Below are positions 44,273 to 57,000 of a stretch of DNA of 64,000 nucleotides, piece after piece. The DNA lies in the NCBI GenBank assembly GCA_028554795.2, contig CM068838.1:128995428-129059427 (forward strand), written 5' to 3'. Both the position numbers and the translations under genes were made by a program. The stretch comes from Sinohyriopsis cumingii (taxonomy: Eukaryota > Mollusca > Bivalvia > Unionida > Unionidae). The notes beneath the pieces are model-generated. The model was not told the origin of the DNA, made no database searches, and saw nothing but the letters and a program-made list of their open reading frames with translations. Each line of letters opens with the position of its first letter. Positions within the stretch are counted from its first letter, which is position 1.

Positions 44273-47200
44273 GAAATTGTAGTAGTATTATGTGTAAGTT
44301 CTCCCCCCTTTTGTTTCTAAGCCTACTGGCGTCAGGTACATGTTGATCATTTTTTCCAAGATTGATTAGATTTTTTAATTGTATAATTGTTAGTTGCGGA
44401 GAATGTGTCTGTATGGTGCTTTATTTGTGGTTGAGAGGTTTTGATCTGTAACCAATCAGGTGGCATTGTAAGTTATTTTGTCTCGGTATGGTCCAACTGT
44501 TGTACTTCCAAGTATTTTGCTACTTGCTTTGATTTGTCCTTGTGTTTACGATTTTAAAGTGTCCTCATTGTTTGGCTAATAGTGTTGATGTTATGCTTCT
44601 GTTGCTGATGATATTGATTTTCCACCCTATGTGTTTGACGAAACGGTGTGAGTTCTTTGGGGTTGTACGTGTGCAGGGGGTCGCAACGGTGATGGTTTGG
44701 TTGTTGATTCTTTGGGTACATGTGTTTGTGGCCTGTGTTTACATCCTGTTTGTAGTGGTCCTGGGTTTTCCTTGGTGTTAATTTGAATTTACCTTTTGTG
44801 TGATCGCAGACTGGTTATGAGTTTCATAATTCCCCCCTAGATTGTGTTGGTGTTGTATTTTTCCTTTTGAGTGGGCCATACTGCGGTTGGTTTCATTTGC
44901 CTTTGCAAATGGTTGGAGCTGGTTTTTGTTTGGTATGGATTTGTGTTGACTTGCTAAGCACAAAATTGTGTTGGTTGGGAAGAGGTATTTTCCATGGTTC
45001 TGCTTCCTGACCGCATGAATAGATGCGGTTTTTGTTGTTGTGGTGGTTATTTGATTTTGAGGTTGTGTCTGTCCTTGTTTAAAGTGTACCAGGTTTGTTC
45101 AGTCTTGGGGGTTATCGATCGTTTCCTTTGTGTTGTTTGGGTCTCTCCTATCCCGGTAATGTCTGCATAAATTGAACGAGGAGGGGGTGGGTCATTTGGA
45201 ATTCATTCCCTGATTAGGATGTGTGGGAGGGGATTTCTAAAGTTTTCTATGCCCTTTTATATTTTTTGAACTTCTGTCATTTTTGGTCTAAGCGTTGAGT
45301 GTTCGAAACTTATTCTTTCTTTCTATCCTTTGTTTGTGGGTTCTCGTAATGGTGTTAACATTTGGAGGGTGTCGCTCATGTTATATAAAACATCCCCCGT
45401 AATTTGCTTAAGATTCCCGAATATTACTTCGGGGTCAGAGGTGTTGACCCGGTCTGTGTAATTTGGTGTGAACGTTATGGGTATTCTATCTTCTAAGTTT
45501 CGAGTAGTGTCGCTTAGTGAGTGATTTCATACGAAAAGTTACTTCTGAGTCGCTTGGGGCCGATGATCAGATTGAAGAATCAAATGTTTGACTGTTTGTT
45601 TGTACTAAGTTGAAATTTCCCGTGTTAATAGTGCAGCGATTTAACTGGATTGTGGATTGCCCTATGCATTTGTATTTTTGTTGGCCTTTTCTGCATAGTC
45701 ATCTAAATCTTGGGCATTTTGTAGCTATTGCGGATTGAAATGGTGGGTCACTAGGGTACCTGTATGCTTGGATTAGTTTAAACAATTAATCAACGGTTTT
45801 TCTTTTCCTAAATGAACGTTTATTGCTTTTGCAAGGAGTTTGCCCTAGTAAATCTCTGTGTGTGTACCAGACCCCAGACCTAAATATAAAATTAAATCTT
45901 GCAGTGATTTCTACGTGCTAGAATTAATGTAAGGATTCTGTTCAGGTGTACGCTAGTATGAGTCCTAGCAGTTGTTTCTAATCGTGGAAGAAATCTCACT
46001 ATACGCTCAGATCCAAATTAGTAGAAACAAAGGAATTATAGTGAAAAACAAAACGGCGTCCAAGTACGCTAACAAGGAAAATGGTACCTAAATGTAAGGA
46101 AGGGAATACGATTCTTGAAGATAAATTCATTGATCTACAGTACAATAAGTCGTATAATATGTGGTTAGGAAACAGGAAAATAAGTAATTGTGTCGATGTT
46201 ATGCTGCTGTTGCTGATGCTTTTGATATTCCCCTCTATGTTTTTGACGAAACGTCTCAGTTTTTTAGGGTAGTACGTGTGCAGGTGGTTGCGACAGTGTG
46301 GGTTTTGTTGTTAATGGTTTGCGTACATGTATTTGTGGCCTGTGTTTACATCCTCTTTGTAATGGTCCTGGTTTTTCCTGGGTCTTAATTTGAATTTACC
46401 TTTCGTGTGATCGCAAACTGGTTATGAATTTCATAATTCTCCTCTAGACTGTGTTGGTGTTGTGTTGGTCATAATGCGGTTGGTTTCCTTTGCCTTTGTA
46501 AATGGGTGGAGCTGGTTGTGTTTGGTATGGATTTTGGTTGGTTTGTGCTGGTTGGTGTGAGGTATTTTCGACGGCTTTGCTTCCTGAGTGCCATGAATAG
46601 ATGCGGCTTTTGTTGTTATTGTTGTGGCTTTGTGATTGTTAGCTTGTGTTTGTCAGTCTTGGGGCTATTGATCGTTTGCTTTATGCTGCTCGAGTCTACC
46701 CCCTCACGGTAATGTCTGTATAAGTTAGACGAGGAGGGGTAGGGTAATTTTGGAATTCATTCCCTCATTAGGAAGTGTGGGAGGCGGGTTCTCAGTCTTT
46801 TGTATGCTCTTACATATTTCTTGAACTTCTCTCATTTTTGGTCATGGCGTTGAGTGTTATAAAGTTAATCTGTCTTTCTATCCTTTGTTTTTGGTTTCCC
46901 GAAATCGTGTTAACATTGGGATGATGTCGCTGGGTTCAAAATCCATGATACTAGATGATAACTACATGTTGACTACACTGATCCTTTGGGTATATTAGAA
47001 AATGACTTTAAGAAAATAAAGATGCCTTTGCGTGTGCTAGCCTAAGTAATGTAATAATTTGACATTTTTAAATAAATGCCGATTCTTACAGTCTGAAGAG
47101 CATGCATAGCCATCAGGTAGTCAAACTCTTTACCATCCAATGTACGACACAAAACGCACGCATATTCGAGATCATTGTTTCCTCACATTATCAATTCATC

Positions 47201-47410
47201 GTCTGAGATTTCTTGACATTTGGTTCTTTCATTGGTTTCATTCTTCAAATCGTCGACAAGGAGCACTTGCCGCTTGCTGTTTCTGTTCGGCTATTCCTCT
47301 CATTTCATTTTATGCGATCGGCAACAATTTGTATGTTATTGTTCACATTTTCTGATCCTTATAACTAACTTCTGGCCTCGATTGTGCAAGGGCCGAGTTA
47401 TCATTCAGGT

Positions 47411-47520
47411 ATTCAGCTCGTATCAAGAAGTCATTATCCTATAACTGCCGGTAAAAGAAAACATTAAGGTTTCTTTTCAAGGGCAATTATAGGATAATGA
47501 CTTCTTGGTACGAGCTGAAT
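47411..47520. repeat. Long hairpin (copy B)
   Basis: Arms 47411-47460 and 47470-47520 around the same 9-base loop as 8288-8397. The few substitutions leave the fold intact. Confidence 0.85.
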
Positions 47521-47830
47521 ATTCGAAACTTATGGGCTCATATATTTATTTAACCTCTCTAATTTATGGGCTAGCCGTTGAGTGTTCTAAAGTTACTCCG
47601 TCTTTGAATTTTTTTGGGTTATGGGGATGGTGTTACCATTAGAAGGGTGTCGCTCATGTTAAATAATAAATCCCCCGTAGTTTGGTAAAAATTCCTGAAT
47701 ATTACGTCGGGGTCAGAGTTGTTGACCCGGCCTGTGTAATTTGGTGTGGACGTTATGGGTATTGTATCGTCTGAGTTTAGAGTAGTGTCGCTCATTGAGT
47801 GATTTCATGCGCAAAGTTACTTCTCAGTTG

Positions 47831-48087
47831 GGGGCCCCGAGTGGCCAAGTGGTCTGAAGCGTTCATCGTTCCGGATCACTGCCATCTCACTTCTGTCTGC
47901 GTAGGTTCGAGTCTCAGGCTCAGCTAAGGTTGGTACGTGTGATAGCTTGCTAGTCGCTTCTCGTGGGTCGATAGTTTTTTTCGGGATTCTCCAGGGTTCA
48001 TCCTCCACCAGTTATACTGGCCGCCGTGTATAGCGTATCTTGAGTTGAAAAATGGCGTTAAACCCTACAACAGCAACAACTGTTAAG
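47831..48087 (+). mobile_element. SINE-1 (copy B)
   Basis: Counterpart of 8708-8965: ggggccccgagtggccaagt head, ggttcgagtct B box, and tggcgttaaaccctacaaca tail. Confidence 0.85.
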
Positions 48088-49144
48088 TTGTTTGGGTCCG
48101 ATAATGAGATTGAAGAATCAAATGTCTGACTGTTTTTATGCACTAATTTGAATTTTCCTGTGTTAATAGTGATGCGGATTAACTGGATTGTGGATTGCCC
48201 TATGGATTTATAATTTTGTTGGCCTTTACTGCATTATTATTTAAATCTTGGGCATTTTAAAGCTATTTCGGATTGAAATGGTGGGTCATTAGGGTATTTG
48301 TATGCTTGGATTAGTATCAACAATTGATCAATGGTTTTTCATTTCCTTTTCTTGAGTTTAGACTTTCTAGCTAGCTATCCCGAGGTTTTGTTCTCTAATT
48401 GAACGTTTATTGCTTTTGCAAGAATGCTGCCCTGGTAAGTCTCTGTGTGTGTACCAGACCCAGAGCTCAATATAACAGGAAATCTTGCAGTGATTTCTGC
48501 GTGCTAGAATTAATGTTGAATGTAAGGATTCTGTTCGGGTGTACGCTAGTATGAGTCGTTGAAGTAGTTTCTAAGCGTGGCAGAAAATCTCACAATATTC
48601 TCCGATCCAAATTAATAAAAACAAAGGAATTATTTTGGAAAACTAAACGGCGTCCAGGTACGCTAACAAGAGAAATGGTGAGGTAACGTAAGAAAGGGCA
48701 TTTGATGTTTGAAGAGAAATGCCTTGATATACAGCACAATAAGTCGTATAACATGTGGTTAACAAACCGGAAAATGAGTTGTAGCGATGGAGTAGAATAG
48801 TGCAGCGAAGAATTCGTACCCGTTTGTATGTTATCAGTCCTTCTTTAAAGTTATTATTTGTCTTGCAGAGGGAATTTGTCATCTGTAAACTGGTTGGCTG
48901 CGGGCGGGAAAATCGTGGTTTACTGGCTGGATGGCAGGCTGGTGAACTGAAATTGGCTGGCTGTTTGGATGCCTCGCTCGAATTTAGGCTGTAGTGGTTA
49001 ATTCAGTTGATTCTAGGTGTACTGCTGATTAATATATATCTAAAGGCAAAAGAGCGGTGTTGGGGAACCGCACAAAGTCCTTAAGTTGAATATGCAAAGG
49101 ATGTGTTCAAGTTATTACGGATCCTTTGCTTGTGAAACACATTT

Positions 49145-49310
49145 CAGCCAATTTCAGTTCACCAGCCTGCCATCCACCATCTACCAGTAGTCGGAGCTAC
49201 TCTCGTCGACATACAAATGGACAATAAAATATTTAGCCATACAAATTTAGGGCATCACCTTTTTCGATGATTCCTTGCAAATTGTCGACGAGAGTAGCTC
49301 CGACTACTGG
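49145..49310. other. Local foldback inversion in copy B
   Basis: Bases 49145-49176 are the reverse complement of 48928-48960 (ggatggcaggctggtgaact...). Bases 49184-49211 are the reverse complement of 49284-49310 (gtcgacgagagtagctccga...), with the intervening bases reversed relative to copy A 10020-10140. It looks like two template switches during replication. Confidence 0.85.
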
Positions 49311-49655
49311 TAGATTTTTAAATTCCTCTAATTATGATTGTCTGGTACGCCTCGTTTTATGTTCGGCGGTACTTGGGAACAAATCTTTTCACATTTAACT
49401 GTGAGCGTGGAAATCTGGCCTTCTTAGAGACACGAAGAGCTTTGATCTCTTTGAATCAACACGTCGACTCAGCCGAACATCTGCTGTTGACATCACAACG
49501 CCTTTATACGACTCTCATCCACCTTACGTAACCATTTAGCCAGCAAGGAAGTTAAATCAGGTCCGAAAAGATTGAAATATATGAAAAATACTATGGAAAA
49601 AGGAAAAATCGACTGTCAATTAAGCGAAAGGAAAGCAAGTGGAGCACGTGGAAAC

Positions 49656-51880
49656 ATGGCGACTATAAACGAGCTGAAAAACCTGGAAAAGTTCTTTAGG
49701 TTTAAGATAATTGATAACCATGAACGGAGTTACATTGAATGTGAATATAAGGAAGAAACACAAGAGCTGGATATGTCGCATATACCCAGAGAAAAAATAC
49801 CCGGAACAACAACTGTGATGATTGCACTGAAAGTCTTAAACACGGATTGGACAAATAGAGTTTACTCAATAAATCCAAATGGATACAAAGGATACATCAT
49901 AAGACCCAAAGGAAAAACACCTGTACTACCATATGGGGAGATATATATAGGGAAAGTAAAAGCAATGGTTATGGAGCCAACGCCCATCTTAAGGAAAATA
50001 AAAACGCAAACAGGTGATCTACATGTGACTGATATTCCCCTGGAAATTCCTTTAGAAGAAATAGTGAAACGGTTTGAAGAAAAATTCAATATTTAAGTAA
50101 TTTCATCGAGACTGGGAACGATCCCTTTAACAACAATATACAATGGGACACGGATATTAGAAATTTAAAAAAGAAAACTGAAGGAAATAAAGAGAGCATT
50201 CTACAGTTTTGGATTTTTGGCAAAAAGTGGTATAAAGGATGTATCTTTGATCGCAAATGCAATATATGTGAAAAGACAGGGTATGCAATCTTTAAATGTT
50301 CAACAAACCAGGAGACACCAACCGAAAACGTAGGCATTCAAGAAAGGAACCAACAACGACAACAACAACAACAGAATCAACCAAATAAACAAATTAATGA
50401 GAATAGTCAGCAGCAAGGGACTACAGCCCCAAAACAAATGCAGAGAAGCCAACAGCAACAACAAGACCATAAGCAACAGCAATACCCACAGCAACAAGAC
50501 CAACATCACCAAAAAGCACTGGTCCAGAGACAAGCAGAAACCAGAGACGCACAAGAAAGGAACCAACAACGACAACAACAAAAACATCAACAAAACCAAC
50601 AAGTAACTGAGGATAGGCAATCTCAACAGCAAGTCCCAAAACAAATACAGAGAAATCAACAGCAACAACAAGGACAAAAGGAACAACAACAGCAACAAGA
50701 AATACAAGAGATTACTGAGTCATTACAGCAAGAGAATACAACTCTAAAACACATGCTGGGAACTCAACAACAACACCAACAACAACAAGAACTGGTACAG
50801 AAATCAACAAAAGAAATACATCCAACTGGACAAAGGAACAAGATTCAACAGAACACACAGATACTACAGACAAAAACAGAATCGATGCCCCGAACACCAC
50901 AAAATAACGATCATAGAACCGACACCACAACTAAAAGAGAATAAAGAAGCAACAAAAAATACGGAAGAATAGCGATCTGAGCAGCATGAAAAACCAATTT
51001 CCAAACAAACTCTCAGAATTCAACAGCACCAACAAGAACATCATCACCAGATCTAACAGACAACAAAACTACCACAAACAACAACAGGAAAAACAGCAAA
51101 CGCTCCCAATACGACCAACAATGATCCTAGAACCGGCAAAATTAACAAACCCACTGACTAACAAAGCAGAAACAATGGGAAAACAAACAACGATTACAGA
51201 ACCTACACCACAACTAAAAGAGAATAAAGAAGCAACAAAAATCACGGAAGAAAGGCAATCTCAGCAACAAACGCTCCCAATACGACCATAAATGATCCTA
51301 GAACCGGCAAAATTAACAAACCCACTGACTAACAAAGCAGAAAGAATGGGAAAACAAACAACAATCATAGAACCGACACCACAACTAAAAGTGAATAAAG
51401 AAGCAACAATAAACACGGAAAAAGGCGATCTCAGCAGCAAGAAAATTCAATTTCCAAACAAACGCTCAGAACTCAACAGCAATAGCAAGAACAACATCAC
51501 CAGACCCAACAGATAACACAACTACCACAAATAACAACAGGAAAAACAGAACAAACTCCCCAAGACGACTAACAATGATCCTAGAACCGGCAAAACTAAC
51601 AAACCCACCGACTAACAAAGCAGAAACAACAGGAAAACAAACAGCACAAGAGAACCAAGTAGCTAAAAAAAATACTGGAGAAAGGGAAAAAAAAGATACC
51701 ACTGAAAGAAACGAGCATCAATCAATAACAACAAATCCAGAAATACGAGAAGCAAACTGAGAAAGGAGGAGAGAAAAAAGAAGACGACTAAAAAAAAGAA
51801 CAGAGAATGGCAGAAGAATGCTGGTTTGACACTGATGAATATTTAGAATGAGAAGAAAAAGACAAAAAGAGGAAACATAA
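49656..51880 (+). pseudogene. Gag-like ORF1 with zinc knuckle and Gln-rich tail (copy B, fuller)
   Basis: ATG 49656 (MATINELKNLEKFFRFKIID) opens a 146-residue N-terminal domain of mixed alpha/beta character. One frame break near 50080 separates it from a segment ending in CNICEKTGYAIFKC (50258-50299), a CCHC knuckle in which Tyr replaces the His. A long Gln-rich tail runs to 50944, with further broken Gln/Asn/Thr-rich frames and about 165-bp repeats to 51760. Layout fits the Gag-like ORF1 of a non-LTR retrotransposon, with nucleic-acid binding as its role. No ORF2 follows. The element ends at an A-rich tract after 52090. Confidence 0.6.
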
Positions 51881-52099
51881 TAAAAAACATTTAATTAAAA
51901 ATATTAAATAATTAACAAATATAAAAAATTCATTTAAGAATACAAATAAAATAGAAAAAAATATAAAAAATTGAAAATTATAATATACAACAACACAATT
52001 ATAACAACAGTTACAAATTAGCAATAATTAACATGCATAGCAGGAGGGCCTCCCTAACTGGTCTGAAAAGATCAAACAGGAGAGAGTACCCGTCAAAAA

Positions 52100-54194
52100 A
52101 AAATGTACAAAAAATTACATAACGATGCTTAAGGATATGTAGCTTTTTGACGCACTGCTAGAAATTGAAGATAAGTTTCATTTTCTTTTAAGCTATTCAT
52201 TATTCACTGGGCTAAGATATATGTGTATTGAGAAGTATGAGGATACTAACGACTGAAGTTTGAAATTATTTCAGCTATTTAATACACACTATAAATATGT
52301 CAGGTAGCGTTTGCCCGCATATATCTTTACAAATTAATATATTTTAGCATATACCCTCATATACCTGGATCTAAATGTAATATATGAAGCCAAGAAATGT
52401 ACTCAAATACTTACACATTGTACTTTATTCATTAATATTTTCGTGTATTTAATTATTGTTTTCTCGTTTAAGACGAATCTCACGTTCCAGTTATCCTGAG
52501 ACAGGTGAATTTAAGGTTTACCTCTCTGACCTACTTAGCACCATGTAGCATTTGTGTAGATCAAGATGTGACCATTTCATCTATTAGATATGAACATGAT
52601 TTACCGTTCATTTAGATTTCAAGAATAACTGCGCATAGTGTACGATGCGTGCCGTTATTATTTTTTATAAAATGACTTGCGTACATCTAAATTCACGTTA
52701 TCAGTAGCTACACATACCCTACAGGCAAATATAGAGCAAAACATCCGAAAATTATTACTGAAAAAAATGCCCGAAGTTGGAGTGATTCTTTTCTTTGATG
52801 TCATATCTATTCCATTTTGTCCCGAAAAAATACTTTGTATATTTTAATCTTTCGCGAATCTATAACATAATGATCTCTGTTTTAGTGACATCATCTTTTC
52901 TCACTTCCGCCGAAATTTTATGAGACTTGTACACCTTCGGTGTCTTTAAAGACTGTCACGTTGCCTGGCCGCGATTACGTAAGTCAAGAACAAAGGAATT
53001 GGTTAGAAGCCATGTGTATATGTTAGACCCCGCGGCTATAGTGGTCCTGTTCGGAATTGTTACGAGATCCCAGATTATTGGGTGTCAAAAATCACATGTG
53101 GACGTTGAAAGCTTTGTTCAAGAACAAGGGACCCTTAGGCGTCGTAAATCTCACCACGCTGACAGCATTGTCTGCTAAATTGAATAGAACAGGGTAGAAT
53201 CGATATCCAATCGGAATTGAGAGAGAACGTGGTCACCATTTCAACTCGAATTTAACTGAGTACGGTAGACAAGAAACCCCCAGTCATTGTGAAACATCGT
53301 GCTGAGAAGTTGTAGCAATAAGTCCGGGAAGCCACTCGTGAAATGGCGGGAAAACTTAGGAAATTCGAAGGAAAGACAAAGGTTCGTAACGGAAGATTTT
53401 AGGGGACAGACTTCCGGTGTGGTTTAGTCCCGAGTCTCTAGGAGAGAGACGGATTAGAGACTAATGGAGAAGTTGATTGTGAATCGAAGGCTAGTCGGAG
53501 AGCAGAGTCAAGGAGGAGGAGGAAAAGGAGTTGAGAAGGAGAAATTGGAAAAGAGCAGTGAAGGAGAAGGAGTTAGGAGGGAAGTCGTAAGGAGAGAAGG
53601 AATTGGCGGGATAGGAGAGATACAGATGAGTAGAAAACAAGGACAGGGGGAAAAGCGATCTCACACTATAAATCACAGGATGCAATAGGCTATCACTTGG
53701 TCAAGAGGGAAAAGAGTGATTGTTAAATTATTATCATTTGAATATTGGATGGTATTAAATTGTTATTCTTTAGAATGTCACCTTTGTGTTCTTAATAATT
53801 TAACTGTCGGCATTGCTGACTGTGGGCTCGGAGCTTTACCTCTCTCTATCACTAAATTCACTTCCTACAACATCGAGCCTGGGTGGGACTTCCATAGTAA
53901 TTTAAATAATATATTGGGAGCACCCCACCCCAACCCTACCAAACCCCACAGTGGGCGCTTCGTCGGGGATATGAATTAGACATAAATATTATCTTTACGA
54001 CCTGAAGTTTTATTTGTTAGGAAGTATTAGTGAAATAGTTGTGACATATCTTTGATCTTGTGTATTTTGAATTTTTTTTTTATTTTTCATCTGTGTATGT
54101 TATATTTGATATTTGCATGCTTGGTAGATCTTTAGTTAATTGCAGTAATTGTGAAGCAAATATCGGGGAAATTATCTTACCTGAGCGAAGTTCA
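52100..54194. other. Unassigned DNA, possible gypsy 5' LTR/leader (copy B)
   Basis: Counterpart of 12146-14224. It ends '...gcgaagttca', followed by tggtatcaacagg (54195-54207), a reasonable LTR-end CA plus primer-binding-site pattern. The LTR start is not identifiable. Confidence 0.35.
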
Positions 54195-54293
54195 TGGTAT
54201 CAACAGGTAAATATTTGGTTAGGAACGTGTAACATCTGTCAGTTGTTTAGTTAGTCGAGACAAGGTATCACTTAGTGTTAGTATCATAATAAA

Positions 54294-55701
54294 ATGGCTA
54301 CAGAAAGACATTTGATTAAGGAGTACCGTGCCATAGGCTCGGAAGATCTCTGGTACGAGGGAGATCGCCTGGCAGCGTTTATAGAGGAAAGAATCAAGGA
54401 ATGGAAGGAAGAAAAATCAGCGAACAGAGAGCGGTCCAATATATCAGCGGACAGAGAAACACAGAAAGAGCTAGAGCTGGCTAGACTCGCTCACGCTCTC
54501 GAAATGGAGAAGGTAAGGTTAGCAGATAGGGACACCGATAGGTACGACCGCAGTATGATTCCTGGAGGGAGCGTACGACCATTTATCGATCACCGAATGG
54601 TACAAATAAGTATGCCACAGTTCAATGACAAAGAAGAGTCCATCGACGATTTCCTCGTGCAATTTGAGGAACTCGGGGGCGCTCATAAATTCCCTCGCAG
54701 CATTGGGCCAATTGCGTATCAGCCGTTTTACCAAGGTGCAGCTGGCGAAGTTTACCACAGCTTAGCTGCAGACGACGCTGACGACTACGGCGCGCTCAAG
54801 AAGGCCCTCCTTTGCCATTATCGGCTGATTGCCGAAACGTGCCGTAAACGTTTTCGGGATTTGACGAAAAAGACAACGGAAACCCATTCTCAATTCCACA
54901 CCCGTGTTTGAGGGTTATTTGAGAAATGGATGAAGATGGCCGACGTCGAACCATCGTACGACGGGCTACGCGAGTTCATGCTCAAGGAGCATATACTGAG
55001 TACTTGCCGTCGCAAGTTGACAGTCTTTCTAGCAGAGAGAGAACACCGAGCGCTCGAGGAGATTGCCAGCATGGCGGAGAGATACGAGAAGGAAACACTC
55101 GAAGAGTGGAGGTTCCGGGGTTGCGGACCTATCCCATCCCACTGAGTCGTGCCGGGTGGGTGAAGGGAGAGCCGGCTGTTCGTAACCGTCAGGGCGACGA
55201 GAAGGTCGGAGGGGAATTCGCAGGTAAGGATGCCACCCATAGACCAGGACAGGCCTCACCCACGAGAACGAGCCTTGCAGGTCTTCGAGGGCCGCCGACG
55301 TGCTACAACTGCAAGCGCCCGGGGCATTTTGCCAGGGACTGTCCCAAGGGTAGGCAGACCCAGGTGAATGACGTCGCTAGGAAAGAGTGCGAGCCGGAGG
55401 CAAGCTGTAACCCAGCAAGCCTCGCGACTGTAAATTTTAACGGAGAAGGTGTCACCATCTTGTATGACACTGGGTGTACGTTCCAGCCATTGTCGACAAG
55501 AAATACGTGAAACCTGAGGATTACACAGGGAAGGTAATTGAATTCCAGTACGCGAACAGCGCTCGTGACTCGTTGTCAATGGCAGTCATTGACCTCGATT
55601 CGCCGTACGTGAAGGGGAAAATTGAAGCTGCGTGCTTGGCTGGACTATCACATGACGTCATACTGGGATGTCGTTGTGTGTTGCCACAACCGAACCCCTA
55701 A
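54294..55701 (+). pseudogene. gypsy gag and protease (copy B)
   Basis: Gag is open from ATG 54294 for 205 codons to the shared TGA at 54909. The same frame then continues (MKMADVEPSYDGLREFML...) to about 55145, with a shift into the frame carrying CYNCKRPGHFARDC (55301-55342) and the protease ILYDTGC. A single-base loss after DTG moves the remainder of protease into another frame (to 55701). Better preserved in gag than copy A, worse in protease. Confidence 0.8.
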
Positions 55702-55713
55702 ACCTGCACACCG

Positions 55714-57000
55714 ATGCCGGTGAGTGCTGTGGAAACCAGGTCCAAGAGTCGACAGACGAAAGCGACGCCGATAGAAGTTACGTCGACACCGGTCAGTAAT
55801 GTTCTTCCGGCCGAATTGAGGAAGCTTCAGCAGGAAGACGCAGCTCTGGCGCAGTTGCACAAATACGCTGCAGAAGGAACGGAGAAGGAAACTCCGAATG
55901 GCGCAGTGAAGTTCGCATATAAGAAAGGAAACTTTTATCGCCACGCCAGTAAAGGCACCGAACACTTCAAGCAAGTCGTCGTGCCAAAAGAGAAGCGAGG
56001 TGAAGTGTTGAAACTCGCGCATGAAAGTCTCATGGGAGGACACATGGGAATTGCCAAGACGCGTGACCGTCTTGTCAAAGAATTCTACTGGCCAGGATTC
56101 CAGGGAGATGTTAAGCGGTTCTGTTTCTCCTGTGACAAGTATCAGATAATGGCACCAAAAACGGATCATCGACCCGTCGCCTTGAGGAGTACACCCCTTA
56201 TGATGAACCATTTAGAGGCGTCGCGATGGACTTGATCGGACCAATAAAACCCGCGTCGTATCACGGAAATCGGTATATTTTAACGGTCCTAGATTTCGCT
56301 AATATTGTTTCGGAAACCGTTGCTGAAGCGCTGTTTGGGATTTGGTCAAAAGTCGGAGTGCCCGACGTGATCCTGACCGATCAAGGGACACAATTCATGA
56401 GTCGCGTGATGGCAGAGGTGAACGGATTCATGTCGATTAAGCACCTCACGACTACACCGTATCACCTCCAATGTAACGGACTGGTCGAACGGTTTAACGT
56501 GACGTTGAAAACACGCTCAAGAAGCTCTGCGTAGGCCACCCAAAAGATTGGGATCGGTATATTCCTACCATGCTTTTCGCATACCGGGAAGTACCACAAG
56601 TGAGTTTAGGGTTTACTCCCTTTGAACTCTTGTATGGGAGGACCGTACGTGGCCCAATCGCCGTACTGAGACAGCTGTGGACGGACGATCACACTGTCGA
56701 AGAGGTACGTACTACCTATCAGTACGTCGCGGATTTGCGAAACAAACTGGAGGAAGTTTGTTTCCTCGCACAGAGAACCTCAAGCGAGCGTTGTCGCGTC
56801 AGGCGAAGAATAACAACAAGCCCGCAAAACGACGCTAGTATGAAGTAGGGGACAAGGTGTTTTTGCTGTTGCCCCAAGAACACAACAAGTTGCAAGTTTC
56901 TTGGACAGGTCCGTACGTCGCAACCGGGAAGGTCGAAGGTCAAACCTATCGGATACGACTACCGAATAAGGAGAAGCTTACCATTCCAATCTCCTTAAGA
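55714..57000 (+). pseudogene. gypsy integrase (copy B)
   Basis: One open frame from 55714 to 56235 contains the linker and the HHCC finger (HESLMGGHMG ... CFSCDKYQ). The core follows in another frame from 56226 (MDLIGPIKPASYHGNRY, VLDFAN, ILTDQGTQF, CNGLVERFN), so all three catalytic acidic residues are present. A base loss near 56508 and a frame change at 56840 precede the GPY motif (WTGPYVATGK, about 56911-56930). Confidence 0.8.

Larger units (their letters stand above)
44560..48800. repeat. Internal tandem duplication of the TG-rich block (copy B)
   Basis: Counterpart of 5430-9670, with the two units (about 44575-46190 and 46195-48800), the hairpin and the SINE-1 insertion. Confidence 0.75.
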
